Assembly (NCBI GenBank): GCA_033720955.1
Contig: JAWWBN010000077.1
Location: forward strand, 1-14,718
DNA: 14,718 nt
Direction: 5' to 3'
Source: JAWWBN01 sp033720955
GTDB lineage: Bacteria; Acidobacteriota; Thermoanaerobaculia; Multivoradales; JAHEKO01
The notes under the pieces were generated by a model that was given only the letters and a program-made list of their open reading frames with translations, made no database searches and was not told the origin of the DNA. Of the stretch, positions 1 to 7,368 are shown piece by piece. The translations under genes were made by a program, and so were the position numbers. The stretch's first letter is position 1. Each line of letters opens with the position of its first letter.

Positions 1-727
1 CCTCGTCGTCTCCCACCTCGACCGCGAGACCAACACCCTCTACCTCAACCTCGGGCCGGCGGGATTCGCCGACGCCAGCGGCGACAGCGCCGCCGGCCCT
101 CCCTCCTATCCCCACACCGGCTTCGGCGCCGTGCTCTTCGACCTCGAGCTGGATGGCGACCTCGACCTCTTCGTCGCCAACGGCCGGGTGCGCCGCGGCG
201 AGGCGGCCCTCCCCGGGGGCCCTCCCCCCGGCCAGCCGCTGGCCGAATACGCCCAGCCCAACCTGCTGCTGGTCAACGACGGGGGCGGCCGCTTCGCCGA
301 CCGCTCGCAGGCGGCGGGCGAGCTCGCGACGCGGGCCGAGGTCAGCCGCGCCGTGATGGTCGGCGACCTCGACCACGACGGCGACCTGGACGCCCTGCTC
401 ACCCAGTGCGACGGGCCGGCGCGGCTCTTCCGCAACGACGCCCCGCGCGCCGGCCGCTGGGTGGCGGCGCGGGTCCTCGACCGGCCCGGCGGCACCGCCG
501 TGGAGGGCGCACGGGTCACGGCCGAGGCCGGGGGCGTCCTCCGCCTGGCGCTGCAGACCAGCGGCCGCGGCTATCTCTCGTCGGCGCCGGTGCCGGCCCA
601 TCTGGGGCTGGGCCGGGTCGAGCGCGTCGAGCGCCTGGCGGTGAGGTGGCCCGACGGGCGGCGCGCCGAGCTCCGCGATCTGCCGCCCGACCGCGTCTAC
701 GAGATCGCAGCCCGGAGGCTCCGGTGA
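1..727 (+). CDS. CRTAC1-family protein with VCBS/FG-GAP repeats and ASPIC/UnbV domain (5' partial)
   Basis: Only the last 241 codons are present; the frame is open from base 2 and ends at TGA 725-727. Two Asp-rich, calcium-binding-like FG-GAP/VCBS loops are visible in the partial protein: DLELDGDLDLFVANG near residues 47-61 and DLDHDGDLDALL near 122-133. An ASPIC/UnbV domain follows at about 155-232, with the typical GARVT-like, SGRGYLSS, LGLG and VRWPDG motifs. Family members are usually secreted or surface beta-propeller proteins of several hundred residues, so the N-terminal propeller and signal peptide should lie upstream of the window. Its biochemical role is not established. The stop codon overlaps the GTG of the TPR lipoprotein gene (GTGA), which implies co-translation and perhaps a shared envelope role. 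The family call is firm; the function is unknown. Confidence 0.87.
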   Translation, partial: LVVSHLDRETNTLYLNLGPAGFADASGDSAAGPPSYPHTGFGAVLFDLELDGDLDLFVANGRVRRGEAALPGGPPPGQPLAEYAQPNLLLVNDGGGRFADRSQAAGELATRAEVSRAVMVGDLDHDGDLDALLTQCDGPARLFRNDAPRAGRWVAARVLDRPGGTAVEGARVTAEAGGVLRLALQTSGRGYLSSAPVPAHLGLGRVERVERLAVRWPDGRRAELRDLPPDRVYEIAARRLR

Positions 728-2373
728 GCCGCGTCGGCCTGGCGGCGGCCCTCGCGGCGACGCTCCTCGCCTGCGGCGGCGGGAGCGAGACCGGCGCCCG
801 GCCGCCGGAGATCCCGCCGCTGGACCTCGCCGGCATGGAGACGCCGGTGGCCGCCGCGATCGACTCGGCCCTCCGCGCCGCGAGCGAGGACCCCGGCAGC
901 CCCAGCCGGTGGGGGGCCCTGGGAATGGTCTACCACGCCCACGCCCTCTACCCGCAGGCGCTCGCCGCCTACGGCCACGCCGAGACCCTCGACCCGGAGG
1001 ACTACCGGTGGCCCTACCTGAGCGCCCTCGTCCTCTCCCGGGACAGGGTGGCGGAGGCGCGGGCGGCGTTCCGGCGGGCGGCACGGCGCTCGCCCGGTCG
1101 GGCCTCGTTCTGGATCGCCTTCGCCGACCTGCTGCTGCGCTCGGGCGAGACCGCGGCGGCCGCCGAGCAGCTCGGCCGCGCCCTGGAGATCGACCCGCGG
1201 TCGAGCCACGCCCTCTACGGCCTGGCCGGGGTGGCCCTCGCGGAGGGCGACCTCGACCGGGCGCGCGACCTGCTGCTGGAGGCGGTCGAGATCGACCCCG
1301 GCCAGGGCGAGGCGCACAGCCGCCTCGCCCAGGTGCTCGAGAGGCTCGGCGACGAGCAGGGGGCCCGGAGGCACGAGATGCTCGCGCGCGCCCACCCCGG
1401 GGTCACCCGGCCGGCGGACCCGGTGGTGGAGGAGATGGAGGCCAAGGGGATGAGCTCGCGCGCCCACACCGCCCGCGGCCTCGCCCTCACCGAGGCGGGG
1501 CGCTTCGCCGAGGCCGAGCGCGAGTTTCGCCGGGTGCTCGCGATCCGCCCGGGAAATGCCGCCGACTACGCCAACCTGGGAGGCGCCCTGGCGCGCCAGG
1601 GACGGCTTCCGGAGGCGGTGGAGGTCTACCACGAGGGGCTCCGGCGGCACCCCGACGATCCGGCGATCCTCAACAACCTGGCGATGGCCGAGGCCGACCG
1701 GGGCAGCCTCGCCGCCGCCGCCGAGCACCTGGAGAAGGTGCTGGCGGCGAGCCCGCGCTCGGCGCGGGCGAAGCTCAACCTGGGTCTGGTGCGGGCGCGC
1801 GCCGGCGACCACCAGAGGGCGGTGGAGCTCTACCGGGAAGCGCTCGAGATCGAGCCCTCGCTGGCGGACGCCTGGCAGAACCTCGGCAGCTCGCTGGCCG
1901 GCCTGGGCCGGACGGAGGAGGCGATCGACTGCTGGGAGCGGGTGCTCGAGCTCGATCCCGACGATCTGGCGGCCCTCTACAACCTGGGAATCGCCCAGGC
2001 CGAGGCGGGCGACCACCGCGGCGCGATCGAGCGGCTCCGGCGGGCGACGCGGACGGCCCCCAACAGCTCCCGGATCGCCCTCGCCCTGGCGTGGGAGCTG
2101 GCGACCGCGCCGCAGGCGGCGCTGCGCGACGGCGCGGAGGCGGTGGCGCTGGCCCAGCGGGTGCGGCAGGCCTACCCGTCGGAGCCGCGGCCCGCCGACG
2201 TCCTGGCGGCGGCGTTGGCCGAGACGGGCGACTACGAGGGCGCGCGCCGGGAGGCCGAGACCGCCCTCGCCCTGGCCCGACGCGGCGGGTCGCCGGCGGG
2301 CGTCCGGGAGATCGCCGCCCGCCTCGCCGGCTACCGCGTCGGACGGCCCTTCCGGCAGCCCGACCGTCCTTGA
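724..2373 (+). CDS. TPR-repeat lipoprotein
   Basis: The 549-residue protein starts at GTG 724, which overlaps the upstream stop. This start is favoured by GGAGG at 714-718, five bases upstream, and because it directly yields a lipoprotein signal peptide: basic start, Ala/Leu-rich core and LLAC lipobox with Cys17. After a Pro/Gly-rich linker, about five tetratricopeptide repeats occupy residues 62-222. A non-repeat linker follows at about 223-245, then seven or eight more repeats to about 530. The repeats show the usual W-LG-Y / A / P spacing, for example WQNLGSSLAGLGRTEEAID near 384-402. TPR solenoids bind other proteins, and the lipid anchor puts this one on an envelope membrane facing the periplasm or surface. 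Tight coupling to the ASPIC/UnbV gene suggests the two act together, perhaps in assembly or export; that is inference. The partner is unknown. Confidence 0.9.
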   Translation: MSRVGLAAALAATLLACGGGSETGARPPEIPPLDLAGMETPVAAAIDSALRAASEDPGSPSRWGALGMVYHAHALYPQALAAYGHAETLDPEDYRWPYLSALVLSRDRVAEARAAFRRAARRSPGRASFWIAFADLLLRSGETAAAAEQLGRALEIDPRSSHALYGLAGVALAEGDLDRARDLLLEAVEIDPGQGEAHSRLAQVLERLGDEQGARRHEMLARAHPGVTRPADPVVEEMEAKGMSSRAHTARGLALTEAGRFAEAEREFRRVLAIRPGNAADYANLGGALARQGRLPEAVEVYHEGLRRHPDDPAILNNLAMAEADRGSLAAAAEHLEKVLAASPRSARAKLNLGLVRARAGDHQRAVELYREALEIEPSLADAWQNLGSSLAGLGRTEEAIDCWERVLELDPDDLAALYNLGIAQAEAGDHRGAIERLRRATRTAPNSSRIALALAWELATAPQAALRDGAEAVALAQRVRQAYPSEPRPADVLAAALAETGDYEGARREAETALALARRGGSPAGVREIAARLAGYRVGRPFRQPDRP

Positions 2374-2398
2374 CTTTCCGACCCCCGTTGACCAGGAT
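2370..2398 (+). promoter_or_regulatory. Candidate promoter of the pnt operon
   Basis: TTGACT at 2370-2375 matches five of six bases of the -35 consensus. Exactly 17 bases downstream is CAGGAT at 2393-2398, a weak -10 with three of six matches. The -35 overlaps the stop codon of the TPR gene. Transcription would begin near 2405 and give a leader of about 42 bases. A second TTGAC occurs at 2388-2392, 18 bases after the first, but has no usable -10 behind it. The rest of the 73-base gap holds nothing else I can recognise. Confidence 0.35.
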
Positions 2399-2446
2399 CT
2401 GCCACCGGCCCGCCCCTCCACCCGCCCCTGCGGTGAAAGCCATTTC

Positions 2447-3586
2447 GTGACGCGAATCCTCATCCCGAAAGAGACCGGCTCGGACGAGGCCCGCGTCGCG
2501 GCGACCCCCGAGACGGTGCAGAAGCTCACCGGCCGCGGCCTCGCCGTGGCGGTCGAGCAGGGCGCCGGCGAGGCCTCCTGGTTCGCCGACGACGACTACA
2601 CCGGCGCCGGCGCCGAGATCGCCCCCCCGGGAGCGGGCTGGGATGCGGAGATCGTCTGCAAGGTGGGCCCCCTCACCGCGGAGGAGACCCGGCGTCTCGG
2701 CTCCGGATCGGTGGTCGTGGGGCTGCTCGACCCGTACAGCCACCCCGACACGGTCCGTGCCCTGGCGGCGGCCGGGGTGACCGCGCTGCCCATGGAGTTC
2801 ATCCCCCGCATCACCCGCGCCCAGAGCATGGACGCTCTCTCCTCCCAGGCCAGCGTCGCGGGCTACAAGGCGGTGCTGGTGGCGGCCGCGCGGCTGGGCC
2901 GGTACCTGCCCCTGCTGATGACGGCCGCCGGGACGATCCGCCCGGCCAAGGTGGTGGTGATGGGGGCCGGCGTCGCGGGGCTGCAGGCGGTGGCCACGGC
3001 GAAGCGTCTCGGCGCGGTGGTCGAGGTCTCCGACATCCGGCCCGAGGTGAAGGAGCAGGTGGCCTCCCTGGGCGCCCGCTTCATCGACCTCCCGGAGATG
3101 GAGAGCGGCAGCGGCGAGGGCGGCTACGCGAAGGAGATGGGCGAGGAGTTCCTGCGCCGCCAGCGCGAGATCCTCACCCAGCGGGTGGCGGCCGCGGACG
3201 TGGTCGTCACCACGGCCCAGGTGCCCGGCAAGCGCGCTCCGCGGCTGCTCACCCGGGAGATGGTCGAGGCCATGCACGCGGGGAGCGTGATCGTCGACCT
3301 GGCGGCGCCCCAGGGCGGCAACTGCGAGCTGACCCGGGCCGGAGAGGAGGTCGTGCACGGCGGCGTGATCGTCCTCGGGCCGCGCAACCTGCCGGCCACC
3401 GTGTCGCACGACGCCTCCAGCCTCTACGCCCGCAACGTTCTGGAGCTGCTCGGCGAGCTGCTGGACGACGGGGGGCGGCCGGTGGTGGACCGCGAGGGCG
3501 AGGTCGTGGGCGCCATGCTCCTGACCCACGAGGGGCAGGTGGTCCACCCCGGGGTCGCCGCCGCGCTGGCGCAGAAGGAGGGCTGA
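2447..3586 (+). CDS. pntAA: NAD(P) transhydrogenase subunit alpha part 1 (NAD(H)-binding domain I)
   Basis: This 379-residue soluble subunit binds NAD(H) on the cytoplasmic face of the proton-translocating transhydrogenase (NADH + NADP+ to NAD+ + NADPH, driven by inward proton flow). The N-terminal motif ILIPKET at 4-10 is typical of the alanine dehydrogenase/PntA fold. The RQD loop is intact at R121, Q126 and D129, with the family spacing. The nucleotide-binding motif GAGVAGLQA is at 173-181, the NAD-selecting acidic residue is in SDIRPEV at 195-201, and the mobile loop GGYAKEM is at 225-231. The start is GTG 2447, with GGTGA at 2432-2436 about ten bases upstream; no earlier start fits the family N-terminus. 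Its stop overlaps the next start as TGATG. It is full length for the split, three-gene form of the enzyme. Confidence 0.97.
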   Translation: MTRILIPKETGSDEARVAATPETVQKLTGRGLAVAVEQGAGEASWFADDDYTGAGAEIAPPGAGWDAEIVCKVGPLTAEETRRLGSGSVVVGLLDPYSHPDTVRALAAAGVTALPMEFIPRITRAQSMDALSSQASVAGYKAVLVAAARLGRYLPLLMTAAGTIRPAKVVVMGAGVAGLQAVATAKRLGAVVEVSDIRPEVKEQVASLGARFIDLPEMESGSGEGGYAKEMGEEFLRRQREILTQRVAAADVVVTTAQVPGKRAPRLLTREMVEAMHAGSVIVDLAAPQGGNCELTRAGEEVVHGGVIVLGPRNLPATVSHDASSLYARNVLELLGELLDDGGRPVVDREGEVVGAMLLTHEGQVVHPGVAAALAQKEG

Positions 3587-3876
3587 TGGGAACCCTGCTG
3601 ATCGGGCTCTACGTCTTCGTGCTGGCCATCTTCGTGGGCTTCGAGATCATCACCAAGATCCCGCCCACCCTCCACACGCCGCTGATGTCGGGGGCCAACG
3701 CGATCTCGGGCATCACCGTGGTGGGGGCCCTCTACGCCGCCCGTAACGGCGCCGTGACGGCGTCGAGCATCCTGGGCTGTCTGGCCATCGTCTTCGCCAC
3801 CATCAACGTGGTGGGCGGCTTCCTCGTCACCAACCGCATGCTGGCGATGTTCTCCCGCAAGAAGGCGAAGCGATGA
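3586..3876 (+). CDS. pntAB: NAD(P) transhydrogenase subunit alpha part 2 (membrane)
   Basis: This 96-residue membrane protein has three hydrophobic helices at about 3-23, 36-54 and 58-80 and a basic C-terminal tail (RKKAKR). It carries the conserved LHTPLMSGANAISG stretch at 29-42. It supplies the alpha-side half of the proton-translocating domain II. AAGGAGGG at 3575-3582, inside the end of pntAA, serves as a strong but closely spaced ribosome-binding site for ATG 3586. The stop overlaps pntB as ATGA. S41 occupies the position that, from my recollection of the Thermus thermophilus enzyme, is the proton-path histidine (alpha2 His42) there. E. coli has Ser here but compensates with a histidine in PntB, which this window lacks. 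Length is normal for the split-subunit form. Confidence 0.95.
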   Translation: MGTLLIGLYVFVLAIFVGFEIITKIPPTLHTPLMSGANAISGITVVGALYAARNGAVTASSILGCLAIVFATINVVGGFLVTNRMLAMFSRKKAKR

Positions 3877-5303
3877 GCGGCTTCACCGGCGGCGTCCTGG
3901 TGCCGCTCTTCTACCTGATCTCGGCGGTCCTCTTCATCCTGGGCCTCAAGGGCCTCACGAAGGTGCGCACGGCGCAGCGGGGCAACGGCCTGGCGGCGCT
4001 CGCCATGCTGCTGGCGATCGTCACCACCCTGCTCGAGATGGGTCTCGTGGACTACCGCTGGATCGTCGCCGGGCTGGTGGTCGGCGGGCTCATCGGGGCC
4101 GTGGCGGCCCTGCGGGTCGAGATGACGGCGATGCCGGAGATGGTGGCGCTGTTCAACGGCTTCGGCGGCGGCGCCTCGGCCCTGGTGGCGCTCTCGGTGC
4201 TCTGGCTGGAGGTGGTGGAGACGGGGCACGCCGGCGCGGCGGCCGCCGTGCTGGGACCGGAGTCGGGCATCACCGTCGGGCTCTCGATCCTGGTCGGCGG
4301 GGTGACCTTCTCCGGCAGCCTGGTCGCCTATCTCAAGCTGGCCGGCCGCATCGGCGGCAGCCCGGTGCTGCTGCCCGGGCGGCACCTGGTCAACACCGCC
4401 CTGCTGCTGGCCTCCGCCATCGGGGTGGTCGGGCTCGCCTTCGCCGCCGGCGCCGGCGCGGGGGTCGCCCTCGCCCTGACGGCGGTCAGCCTGGCCCTCG
4501 GGGTGCTCATCGTGATCCCCATCGGCGGCGCCGACATGCCGGTGGTCATCTCCTTCCTGAACTCCCTGTCCGGCATCGCGGCGGCCATGACCGGCTTCGT
4601 GCTGGCCAGCAACGTGCTCATCATCAGCGGCGCCCTGGTGGGCGCCTCGGGGATGATCCTGACCCTGATCATGTGCTCGGCCATGAACCGGTCGCTGGCC
4701 AACGTCTTCTTCGCCGGCTTCGGTCAGGAGGCCGCGGCCTCGGGCTCGGGCGAGTACGTCGGGGTGACCTCCTGCGGCCCGGAGGAGGCGGCCATGGTGC
4801 TCGAGGCCGCCGGCAGCGTGATCATCGTGCCGGGGTACGGGCTGGCGGTGGCGCAGGCCCAGCACACGGTGCGCGACCTGGCCGGCCTGCTCGAGAAGCA
4901 GGGCGTCCGGGTCACCTATGCCATCCACCCGGTGGCCGGCCGCATGCCCGGGCACATGAACGTGCTCCTGGCCGAGGCCGACGTGCCCTACGAGCAGCTC
5001 GTCGAGATGGACCGGATCAACCCCGAGTTCGAGAACACCGACGCGGTGATCGTGGTGGGCGCCAACGACGTGGTCAACCCCGCCGCCGAGACGGACCCGG
5101 GCAGCGCCATCGCCGGCATGCCGATCCTCCAGGTCTACAAGGCGGGAACCGTGTTCGTCATCAAGCGCTCGCTGTCGCCCGGCTTCGCCGGGATCAAGAA
5201 CGAGCTCTTCGAGCGCGACAACACCATGATGGTCTTCGGCGACGCCAAGAAGGTCCTGCAGGAGATCGTCGCCGAGCTCAAAGAGCTGGTGAAGGCCGCC
5301 TGA
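3873..5303 (+). CDS. pntB: NAD(P) transhydrogenase subunit beta (membrane domain II plus NADP(H)-binding domain III)
   Basis: The 476-residue protein has an N-terminal membrane domain of about nine helices (to about residue 280). The signature IPIGGADMPVVISFLNSLSG spans 215-234, and MNRSL at 281-285 closes the domain. The C-terminal NADP(H)-binding domain has PGYGLAVAQAQH at 320-331, HPVAGRMPGHMNVLLAEAD at 352-370, GANDVVNPAA at 396-405 and a terminal FGDAK at 465-469. These are the canonical motifs, so the protein should be active. N95 in VALFNGFGGG replaces the histidine that E. coli PntB has at position 91. GAAGG at 3861-3865 is the likely ribosome-binding site. A stem-loop begins directly after the stop codon. 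With pntAA and pntAB it forms a translationally coupled operon. Confidence 0.97.
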   Translation: MSGFTGGVLVPLFYLISAVLFILGLKGLTKVRTAQRGNGLAALAMLLAIVTTLLEMGLVDYRWIVAGLVVGGLIGAVAALRVEMTAMPEMVALFNGFGGGASALVALSVLWLEVVETGHAGAAAAVLGPESGITVGLSILVGGVTFSGSLVAYLKLAGRIGGSPVLLPGRHLVNTALLLASAIGVVGLAFAAGAGAGVALALTAVSLALGVLIVIPIGGADMPVVISFLNSLSGIAAAMTGFVLASNVLIISGALVGASGMILTLIMCSAMNRSLANVFFAGFGQEAAASGSGEYVGVTSCGPEEAAMVLEAAGSVIIVPGYGLAVAQAQHTVRDLAGLLEKQGVRVTYAIHPVAGRMPGHMNVLLAEADVPYEQLVEMDRINPEFENTDAVIVVGANDVVNPAAETDPGSAIAGMPILQVYKAGTVFVIKRSLSPGFAGIKNELFERDNTMMVFGDAKKVLQEIVAELKELVKAA

Positions 5304-5330
5304 CGGGTCGTCTTGGCTAGACTCGACCCG
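5304..5330 (+). terminator. Stem-loop directly after pntB
   Basis: CGGGTCG at 5304-5310 is exactly complementary to CGACCCG at 5324-5330. Within the loop, TCT 5311-5313 and AGA 5319-5321 can extend pairing through an alternative fold with a small bulge. No T-run follows, so it is not a classic intrinsic terminator; it could attenuate readthrough or protect the 3' end of pnt mRNA. TAGACT at 5318-5323 in the loop resembles a -10 box but has no -35 partner. The rest of the 75-base gap, to 5378, is G+C-rich with no other feature I can support. Confidence 0.4.
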
Positions 5331-5378
5331 CATCCGAGAGGCGGCCCGCGGCCGGGGACCGGGTAGCGAGTCGCTCCC

Positions 5379-7328
5379 ATGGGCGAGCACGAAGTCAAGC
5401 AGGCGCAGGATCGCGAGGAGCTGCAGCGCTTCACCCGCAAGCTGCTGCTCGACCTGCGTGCCCTCGAGCGGATGCTGGCGGAGGAGCTGATCGAGTCCGA
5501 CATCGGTCGCATCGGCGCCGAGCAGGAGCTCTTCCTGGTGGACCAGCACTGGCGTCCGGCGCTGCGCTCCATGGAGCTGCTGGAGGCGATCGACGACCCC
5601 CACTTCACCACCGAGCTCGGACGCTTCAACGTCGAGTTCAACCTCGACCCGATCCGGCTCGCAGGCGACTGTCTGCGGCAGCTCGAGCGACAGTTGACGG
5701 ATCTGCTCGCCCGGGCCCGCGAGGCCGGCGAGCCGCTGGGCATCCGGCCCCTGATGACCGGCATCCTGCCGACCCTGGAGAAATCGCACCTGACCCTGGA
5801 CGGGATGACACCGATGCCCCGCTACTACGCCCTGAACGAGGCGATGAACCGGTTGCGCGGGGGGGTCTACCAGCTCCGGATCAAGGGGCGCGACGAGCTC
5901 ATCGTGGAGCACGACAACGTCATGCTGGAGGCTTGCAACACCAGCTTCCAGCTCCACTTCCAGGTCCCCCAGAACGAGTTCGCGCGGCGCTACAACATCG
6001 CCCAGGCGGTGGCCGCCCCCACCCTGGCCTGCGCCGTCAACTCCCCCCTTCTCTTCGGCCGCCAGCTCTGGCTCGAGACCCGGATCGCCCTCTTCCAGCA
6101 GTCGATCGACACCCGCCAGCCGAGCGAGACCCTGCGCGAGCAGCTCCCCCGGGTGAGCTTCGGGCGGGACTGGGTGCGGGAGTCGGTGCTGGAGATCTTC
6201 CACGAGGACATCGCCCGCTTCCGGGTTCTCATGGCCCGCGAGGTGGACGAGGACCCCTTCGAGGTGCTGGACCGCGGCGAGATTCCGGACCTGCCCGCCC
6301 TCAAGCTGCACAACGGCACCATCTACCGGTGGAACCGACCCTGCTACGGCATCTCGGACGGCAAGCCGCACCTGAGAATCGAGAACCGGGTGCTGCCCGC
6401 CGGCCCGAGCGCCCGCGACGAGCTGGCCAACGCCGCCTTCTGGTTCGGGCTCATGGAGGGGGTCTCCCAGGAGTACGGCGACATCTCCAGCCGGATGGCC
6501 TTCTCGGCGGCCCACGACAACTTCGTGCGCGCCGCCCGCGTCGGCCTGGGCGCCAACCTGGACTGGCCCGGCCGCGGTCCCACCCCGGGGCCGGTGCTGA
6601 TCCGGGAGACCCTCCTCCCCCTGGCGCGCCAGGGCCTCGCCGAGCTGGGGATCGACGCCTCCGACGCCGAGCTCTACCTCGACGTCATCGACCGCCGGAC
6701 CGCCTCTTCGCGCACCGGCGCCGGCTGGCAGCTCGACTCGCTCCAACGGATGGGGGATCAGGGCAGCCTGAGCGAGCGGCTGGCGGCGCTCACCGCGGGC
6801 CTCGCCAGCCGGCAGGCCGGGTCCGAGCCGGCGCACGAGTGGACCCCGGCGCGGCTCGAGGAGGCCGGCCGCTCGCACCGCCACCACCTGCGGGTGGAGC
6901 AGCTCATGACCACCGACCTGTTCACCGTGGGCGAGGACGAGCTGGTCGACCTCGCCGCCCACGTCATGCACTGGCGGCACATCCGCCACGTGCCGGTGGA
7001 GGACGAGCAGCACCGCCTGGTGGGGCTGGTGACCTACCGGGCGCTGCTGAAGCTCCTCGTCGAGAAGCTCGGCCGCGGCTCGCAGTCGGTGGAGACGCCG
7101 GTGCGCGAGATCATGCAGACGAACCTCGTCACCGTGCGGCCCGAGACACCCTCGCTGACGGCGCTGGGCCTGATGCGCCAGCACCGGATCAGTTGCCTGC
7201 CGGTGGTCACCGACGACAACCGGCTCGCCGGGATCATCACCGAGCGCGACTTCATCGGCGTCGCCCGCGACCTGCTCGAGCACTTCCTGGAGGGAGAGAC
7301 CGAGGAGAGCGCGGGCCCGGCGGAGTGA
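5379..7328 (+). CDS. Glutamate-cysteine ligase-like (GCS2 family) protein with C-terminal CBS domain pair
   Basis: This 649-residue protein has two parts. Residues about 40-440 resemble the GCS2 family of ATP-dependent carboxylate-amine ligases: GAEQELFLVD at 46-55, with likely metal-binding E48 and E50; ELGRFNVEFNLDP at 79-91; QLHFQVP at 191-197; and LRIENRVLPAGPS at 332-344 followed by an amphipathic helix. Residues about 503-562 and 573-632 are two CBS motifs (MTTDLFTV and IMQTNLVTVRPETP starts; HVPV and CLPVV strands; GIITERDF end), which normally pair and bind adenine nucleotides. No transmembrane segment is evident, so it should be cytoplasmic. In-frame TAG at 5364-5366 makes ATG 5379 the first possible start; there is no Shine-Dalgarno. 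The obvious hypothesis is gamma-glutamyl ligation controlled by adenylate levels, but the substrate cannot be read from the sequence and the ligase may instead be a sensor. Confidence 0.82.
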   Translation: MGEHEVKQAQDREELQRFTRKLLLDLRALERMLAEELIESDIGRIGAEQELFLVDQHWRPALRSMELLEAIDDPHFTTELGRFNVEFNLDPIRLAGDCLRQLERQLTDLLARAREAGEPLGIRPLMTGILPTLEKSHLTLDGMTPMPRYYALNEAMNRLRGGVYQLRIKGRDELIVEHDNVMLEACNTSFQLHFQVPQNEFARRYNIAQAVAAPTLACAVNSPLLFGRQLWLETRIALFQQSIDTRQPSETLREQLPRVSFGRDWVRESVLEIFHEDIARFRVLMAREVDEDPFEVLDRGEIPDLPALKLHNGTIYRWNRPCYGISDGKPHLRIENRVLPAGPSARDELANAAFWFGLMEGVSQEYGDISSRMAFSAAHDNFVRAARVGLGANLDWPGRGPTPGPVLIRETLLPLARQGLAELGIDASDAELYLDVIDRRTASSRTGAGWQLDSLQRMGDQGSLSERLAALTAGLASRQAGSEPAHEWTPARLEEAGRSHRHHLRVEQLMTTDLFTVGEDELVDLAAHVMHWRHIRHVPVEDEQHRLVGLVTYRALLKLLVEKLGRGSQSVETPVREIMQTNLVTVRPETPSLTALGLMRQHRISCLPVVTDDNRLAGIITERDFIGVARDLLEHFLEGETEESAGPAE

Positions 7329-7354
7329 AGACCGCGGCGGCCGGCGCGAGCCGC

Positions 7355-7360
7355 TAAGAT
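7355..7360 (+). promoter_or_regulatory. Candidate -10 box of the small lipoprotein gene
   Basis: TAAGAT has four of six -10 matches, including the key A2 and T6. It is an A/T island in a 40-base, otherwise G+C-only gap. Eight bases separate it from ATG 7369, so the mRNA would have at most about two untranslated bases. No Shine-Dalgarno is present. No good -35 is visible. Confidence 0.3.
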
Positions 7361-7368
7361 CGCCCCCC

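Noticed and set aside
5318..5323. TAGACT as a -10 box for the GCS2-CBS gene
   Set aside because: It has no -35 partner or TG extension, and it sits in the loop of the stem-loop after pntB; chance is as likely.
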